Position numbers and translations under genes: made by a program
The notes under the pieces: model-generated
Seen by the model: only the letters and a program-made list of their open reading frames with translations
Told to the model about the DNA's origin: nothing
The model's database searches: none
Shown here: in pieces, positions 37,013-41,806 of the stretch
How the letters are laid out: every line of letters starts with the position of its first letter
Numbering within the stretch: position 1 is the stretch's first letter
NCBI GenBank assembly: GCA_003118195.1
Contig: BEXV01000037.1
Span: 183,572 to 225,377, forward strand
From: Hemicentrotus pulcherrimus
Taxonomy: Eukaryota; Echinodermata; Echinoidea; Camarodonta; Strongylocentrotidae
Direction: 5' to 3'
Length of the DNA: 41,806 nt

Positions 37013-39350
37013 ACAAATCAAGAAGGGATGGGGCTTGTATTACAACTGGTATACCAAGGATTTTGATGTCTACACTCTCATGCCCTTTTTCTCGTGAAGA
37101 GTAGTTTTTTAAAGCGTGTATCTCTTTATTTCATAATAACTACTATTAGGGTTTTTTCAATCGAAAGCGCTTCTTGAAGCCAACAAATCTCGTGATTATT
37201 TTTCTTTTTTGTAAGATGTATTTAAATCGTTGGTATGGTAATTCAGTATCGTGCTCGCAAAGTATCGAGCACATAGATATAATTATGCATAAAACGCAGC
37301 ATTGCTTATTATCTTAATCTTATAAGGTTTGAAGTCCTACACAAAATGTATTCAACAGTTATAGTGTCAATGACGATAGAAGTACGAGACGCCTCACAAG
37401 GTCTTTAAAAAAGAGAAACTATACAATCATAGACAGAAAAGAGAATTTATTTAAAGGGGTTGATGTGCTTTAAAGAAATTGACGTGCTTCCGATAAAACA
37501 TGTACTGTTTAAAGCCTCGTTATGGCATGATTGTCTTAGAAAAAAAAGCATTAAAATCGTGTTCAGACTCTCAAAAATACGTATTGAATAAAAGCATGTA
37601 TACTTGAGGACATAAGTTTGTGATAATTTGCGAGTTCCAGACTATAAGAACGTAATTTCATAGTTATTTACTGTACATAAGTTATAGTTGTCAAGAACTC
37701 ATTTAATTTTTAGACTTAAGAATTAGACAATTTTTACGAGTCACATCGTCAATGTTTTAACTAGTATTACACATTTACACAATTTGACGTTTACTCTATC
37801 AATTTCCCTGTTTAATTTGGAAAAAGTGCTTTATATTATGGCATCACCGCAACTATACCCCTATCATACTTACGCCCTACGAAAAAACCCCGGACAACTG
37901 CCTAATTGCAGGCAACTACTTCGGGATTGTTAGATTCGACTGGACTATGGTGTAGTAGTAATGGAATGTTACAAAATTAACATGTTCATGTCATGCCCTT
38001 TAAAAATCGTCTGATTAGAAATCTAGTTCCCAGATATGTTCTCACTCTAGGTGAAATCAAGTTGAGTGACTCACTCCAATCTTCGTTGAAGATCGAGGTG
38101 ATAATCTAAAACATTCATCTCTCAGGTCTGGCCACCTGACTTGAACTTAAAGAGAAAATCGTGTATTAAGAAAGAGGAAAAATAAGTTGTGAGCTTCTAT
38201 TTTTGTTTAATGTTAGTTAGGAAGAATGTCAAAGGGAAAGCAGATCCTGAAAAAGGAAAGCTCTTAAAACACCCTAATATTTGAAATATAACAAGAAAAT
38301 CTAAAGTGATTAGACAAAAGTTCAACATGTTGTGTTTGTACAGTGGATGTGTTTTTTGACAAGACAAAGTCAATTTAACACCATCTTTGACATATGACCA
38401 TTCTTATGCGCTTTATAATTAACCTTTTCCAGTCGCTTCCAGGCAATTTCTTTCACATTGCAATCACATGACCAGAACTGAATTATATATTTTATCTTAC
38501 GTTCCACATAAAACGGTAAGATGTTGAAGTGAAGAGTGTGGACAGAGAGTCAAATATAAAAAGTAAATGGTGTTTTTAAAGAAATAGCATATGATAGAGT
38601 GACCCGATATTTGCTCAGGTGTTCATTTTGCAAAGATTTAAGATTAAGAGAAGGGTTGCTTTTCACTTTCAGGTTGTGCATAGGGTTAGGACTAGGTATG
38701 TAGTTGTGTCCACGATTGAAGCTAGGAATTCGGTTAGTGTGGGTATTACATACATAGATAATTCGGCTGGAGCTGGGGCGTATAAATTCCTTGTAGTTGT
38801 TGCAGCACCGTTTATGTTTCTTGTTGTTATTCATAGTTTATATATCTGGTATGACTTTACTGTTAGGTCCCTGTGACGTAAGTATTGCCCATTGATTGCC
38901 ATCGGTACAAATTGGTGAGTTTGTTCCCCGCTAGTGAGATCCCTGATCCAATTTCCACTGTCCAGATGAAAATGTTCGACGTTTCCAATCTTCATTGATA
39001 AGATGGACATATCCTAAATTAGACTTGCTGATTAATAAAGCTGCAGTCACAATTATTGATGTGAAACAAGAGCAGCAATTGCGGTAGTTGAACCATATTC
39101 TAGATTGAATGTTACGTATCACGGCTACACAATCATATTACATTCATTTCAAAATCATCAAAACTATACCATAAAGATATGAGATTTGTAATAGCATTAT
39201 GGTATTACCATGCAGTGGCAGGGAAAAGGAGGCACAGGATGTCGGTATGTACCTCTTAGCCAAGTTTGATAACATTGTGTGTTTACAGTTTATGTGTTTT
39301 GATATTGTGCCCCCCCCCCATCTCTCTCTCTCTCTCTCTCTCTCTTCAAG

Positions 39351-39490
39351 TTCTCTCTATCTCGACGACAACAAATCCTAGACCCACTAATGATCTTTAC
39401 TTTGACGATGAAGTAGTTGGGGACTTTTCAGGTGACTTTGACCAAAGCTCAGAGGACGGAAGATCTTCTAGATCGAACACAATTGGATAA
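39351..39490 (+). other. Possible alternative terminal exon of the receptor
   Basis: An acceptor-like CT tract ending CTTCAAG precedes a frame that is phase-compatible with the donor at 36544: G plus TT gives Val. It would add about 46 residues rich in Asp, Ser and Thr (for example NDLYFDDEVVGDFSGDF) and stop at TAA 39488-39490. An AATAAA follows at 39568. If used instead of the exon at 39695, the protein would end after the binding domain, with no cysteine-rich or membrane domain. A phase match happens by chance one time in three, and no homologue is recognised, so this is a hypothesis. An internal CAG|GTGACT at 39430/39431 could also act as a donor. Confidence 0.3.
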
Positions 39491-39567
39491 ACAAGCTATT
39501 TTTTTATACCAGCGGGCACATGTCACTTTCTTCTCCTTCCCCTGCCTCCGCCTCTGTTAGTGCTGAT

Positions 39568-39573
39568 AATAAA
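39568..39573 (+). terminator. Candidate polyadenylation signal
   Basis: AATAAA lies 78 bases after the stop of the candidate terminal exon, with a GT-containing stretch (GTTGCGTG) shortly after. AATAAA is common in AT-rich DNA, so on its own this is weak evidence. Confidence 0.3.
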
Positions 39574-39694
39574 AATGTTACCGTTGCGTGAACTTAGTTC
39601 AAATGTTTCTTCTTTTGACATTGTATAAAACAATAGTATTTAATAACGTAATGTGCCATGTTTCATCAACCATGTAATACTTGTTTTCTTGCAG

Positions 39695-40752
39695 GTAGCA
39701 GTGGAGAGGTACGATTCAACAAAGATGGTGACAGACCAGGGAGCTACGATTTGTACCAGTACCAAAGAATAAAAAATAATTACAAATATGTGCCAATTGG
39801 ATCATGGAGAAGCGGAGTCCTCGATCTTAACACGAGCGATCTGAGATGGGGAGATAAATCACCAAGTAACATGATACCAGCGTCTGTGTGTTCTTTGCCC
39901 TGCGCCCATGGCCACATCAGAAAAAAGCGTGAGGGCGACGAATGTTGTTGGGTCTGTACCAAATGCGAGTATCAGCAGTACCGCCACGACGAATGGACGT
40001 GTAGGAATTGCTCCCTGGGTACGCTTCCCGATGAGAACCGTACAGGATGTGATGATATTTTCATTGAGTATCTGCACTGGTCGTCCCCCTGGGCCATCGT
40101 TCCCGTGGTCATGTCTATTCTTGGGATCCTCTCCACCCTCTACGTCATCGCGGTGTTCGTCTATTACAACGACACACCGGTAATACGAGCATCAGGTCGA
40201 GAGTTGTGCTACGTACTCCTTGTCGGTATCCTCCTCACCTTAATCACACCTTTCACTATCATCTCTCGACCATCCACCTTCACCTGCTGTCTCCGCCGCA
40301 TCATCCTAGGACTCTCTGTCGTCATCTCCTATTCCGCGCTCTTTACCAAAACAAACCGCGTCTACAGAATATTCAACAGCGGCAAGCGTTCTGTCAAGAG
40401 ACCACGCTATACCAGTCCTCGCTCCCAGTTGGTCATCTGCTCGCTTTTGGTTTCAGTACAGGTGATCGGTGTGGTCGTGTGGTTGGTACTTGTTCCGCCG
40501 CAAACTGAAAAACACTATCCTTCTCGGAACAAAGTCATACTCGACTGTAGTGTCACAGACTTTGCAACTTCTCTCTCGTTAGCGTATGCAATGCTTCTAG
40601 TACTTTTATGCACGTTATATGCCTTTATGACTCGTAAAATGCCAGAAAATTTTAATGAAGCCAAATTTATCGCTTTTACAATGTACACGACGTGCATCAT
40701 GTGGTCGGCCTTTATTCCAATTTATCTTGGTACTTCGGCAACAGATTATAAG
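39695..40752 (+). CDS. mGluR: Metabotropic glutamate receptor, cysteine-rich domain and helices 1-6
   Basis: This 1058-nt exon encodes residues 290-642 of the fragment. The acceptor is TTGCAG|GT and the donor AAG|GTAAGT. It completes the Venus-flytrap domain (GSYDLYQYQ, VPIGSW). The nine-cysteine domain (Cys355 to Cys408) that passes the ligand signal to the membrane follows, with pattern C-x3-C...CC-x2-C-x2-C...C-x2-C...C. Helix 1 is about 422-445; ICL1 has NDTPVIRASGRE; helix 2 about 460-479; ECL1 FTCCLRR; helix 3 about 492-506 then FTKTNRVYRIF; helix 4 about 534-556; ECL2 with Cys574, which should bond to a Cys at 487/488; helix 5 about 583-600; ICL3 TRKMPENFNEAK, the G-protein contact region; helix 6 about 614-634. 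It ends TSATDYK at phase 0. Helix 7 and the tail are on a later exon outside the window. Three sequons (NTS, NCS, NRT) are extracellular. Confidence 0.97.
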
Positions 40753-41795
40753 GTAAGTATATGATACAACACGATCATCATTGAGTAGAAGTTGAATCCA
40801 CCATGATTTAAAATGAAGGTGATCTTCATAATGTTGGATTAACAGTTTGAACACCTATACTTTAAGACCATTGATATCTTAGGGGGGTTGTTTGTAAAGT
40901 CGACTGAGTTGCATAATTAGGAAGGTTTTATCATTTTGATTTTCATCAATAAAAATTGGGGTCAAGCTTGGTCGATCTCTTCATGTATAAGTTATGTTAT
41001 GAATATAAAAAAATCACCCTCTGAGATACAGGAGTAGTAAGAAAATGAGTAAACATTATGTATCCAAAATTTGATCCATTTACCTCTCCGATATTGTACT
41101 CTTACCGCTCTTCTTCCCATTTGCCCTTCCTCATGTGACACGTCACGTGGTATATTGAGAGCCAATGGTGATAAAGAATGAATTAGCATTCCCGGAGAAA
41201 AACAATTTGATAAACTTCACTAGATTCCAGATTCCAAGTTTATTACTGTTTACACCATATTCTGTCTCACACATCTTAATGCAATTTGGAAGCTGCCAGT
41301 TTAAAAAGAAGCCATATTCCAGCAGGGAACTGCACCATCTAACGACAATCAGTAAAAGATCCCAGTTCAATGCATTCTACAAAGTTATTGTTACATTTAC
41401 TAACCACGACTTCACTATATGGGTGTGATATTCTGGTTGGTGCTCGCTTTGAGAATCATTTCTAGAGCAAGGAAAGAAATAAAACCACAAGCGACAAAGA
41501 AAAAGATAAGGTAGCTGGCTATACGTCATTCTATTTCTTAGAACCCTACGGGAATAAAAAATAAGACATGGCATCATAAATCTGTGCGAATGATTCTTCT
41601 CTATTTTATTTTTGTTTTGCGAAACCGACTCTCCGCTAGGCATGCAAATGACTTTGACGCCTCAAAGAAGTTCAGATGAAAACCGTGTATTATAAGTATG
41701 TCTGGTTGTCATGTCACGTGGAAAATGTCCCTCTGAAACTGCTCTGAAAAAAGAAACTAGAAAAATATAAACTTGGTCAGAATGCGCACCCCCTT
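40753..41795 (+). other. Start of the next intron, no further exon seen
   Basis: It begins with a strong donor (GTAAGT). The helix-7 exon should encode a TTT..VS.SLS..V.LG...(A/T/M)PK block, and no such peptide is visible in any + frame, so it lies beyond the contig. The open frame around 41165-41428 is not recognised as any protein. Confidence 0.8.
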
Positions 41796-41806
41796 CCCCC
41801 CCCCCC
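41796..41806. repeat. C homopolymer at the right contig edge
   Basis: Eleven C residues end the window, mirroring the left edge. Confidence 0.9.

Larger units (their letters stand above)
36544..39694 (+). other. Intron, 3.15 kb
   Basis: Phase 1, GTATTG...TTGCAG. It contains a small TTAA-bounded MITE (36860-37012), a ten-C run (39310-39319), a CT tract (39321-39346), a possible alternative terminal exon (39351-39490) and an AATAAA (39568). The 38619-38876 stretch is open on both strands but resembles no protein known to me. Confidence 0.8.

Noticed and set aside
38619..38876. An 85-codon open frame with a hydrophobic C-terminal half, also open on the other strand
   Set aside because: It does not match helix 7 of the receptor or any family known to me, and lacks splice sites in a usable phase.
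40753..41795. Search for the helix-7 and C-tail exon
   Set aside because: No TTT...SLS...PK-like block appears in any + frame; the exon must lie beyond the contig.

Overview
This is eukaryotic genomic DNA: AT-rich, mostly non-coding, with short coding blocks bounded by GT...AG splice sites. Five exons belong to one + strand gene, a class C G-protein-coupled receptor of the metabotropic glutamate receptor (mGluR) family. They lie at 18172-18388, 30424-30714, 32972-33130, 36343-36543 and 39695-40752. Spliced together they give one uninterrupted 642-codon frame, with intron phases 0/1/1/1/1/0. The frame runs from the middle of the Venus-flytrap glutamate-binding domain, through the nine-cysteine domain, to the end of transmembrane helix 6. 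The signal peptide and first part of the binding domain (before 18172), and helix 7 plus the C-tail (after 40752), were not found in the window, so the gene is cut at both ends.

Layout: 1-18171 is upstream intron or 5' flank without recognisable coding sequence. It carries an inverted-repeat element with an exact 88-bp duplication (5574-6505), an element with about four tandem units each bearing nuclear-receptor-like half-sites (8580-9390), a long palindrome (10877-10973), smaller hairpins and microsatellites. The 12-kb intron 18389-30423 holds an 84-bp minisatellite (20369-20619), a repeat with a hexamer array (23221-23680), a palindromic element (24251-24371) and a TTAA-bounded MITE (25360-25962). 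The last internal intron, 36544-39694, holds a second TTAA-bounded MITE (36860-37012). It also holds a possible alternative terminal exon (39351-39490) with an AATAAA about 80 nt past its stop; if used, it would give a soluble receptor without the seven-helix domain.

Organism: the mGluR and intron style indicate an animal. The tandem AAGGTCA-type repeats, TTTAAAGGG-ended MITEs and foldback elements resemble repeats I associate with marine invertebrates, echinoderms in particular. That is an impression from memory, not a search result. The receptor shares motifs with group I, II and III mGluRs, so I do not assign a subtype.

The window starts and ends in C homopolymers, and each of its three single Ns touches a G or C run. 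This suggests that the contig ends and gaps are set by G/C homopolymers. All coordinates were read by hand. No second protein-coding gene, tRNA, rRNA or CRISPR array was recognised.
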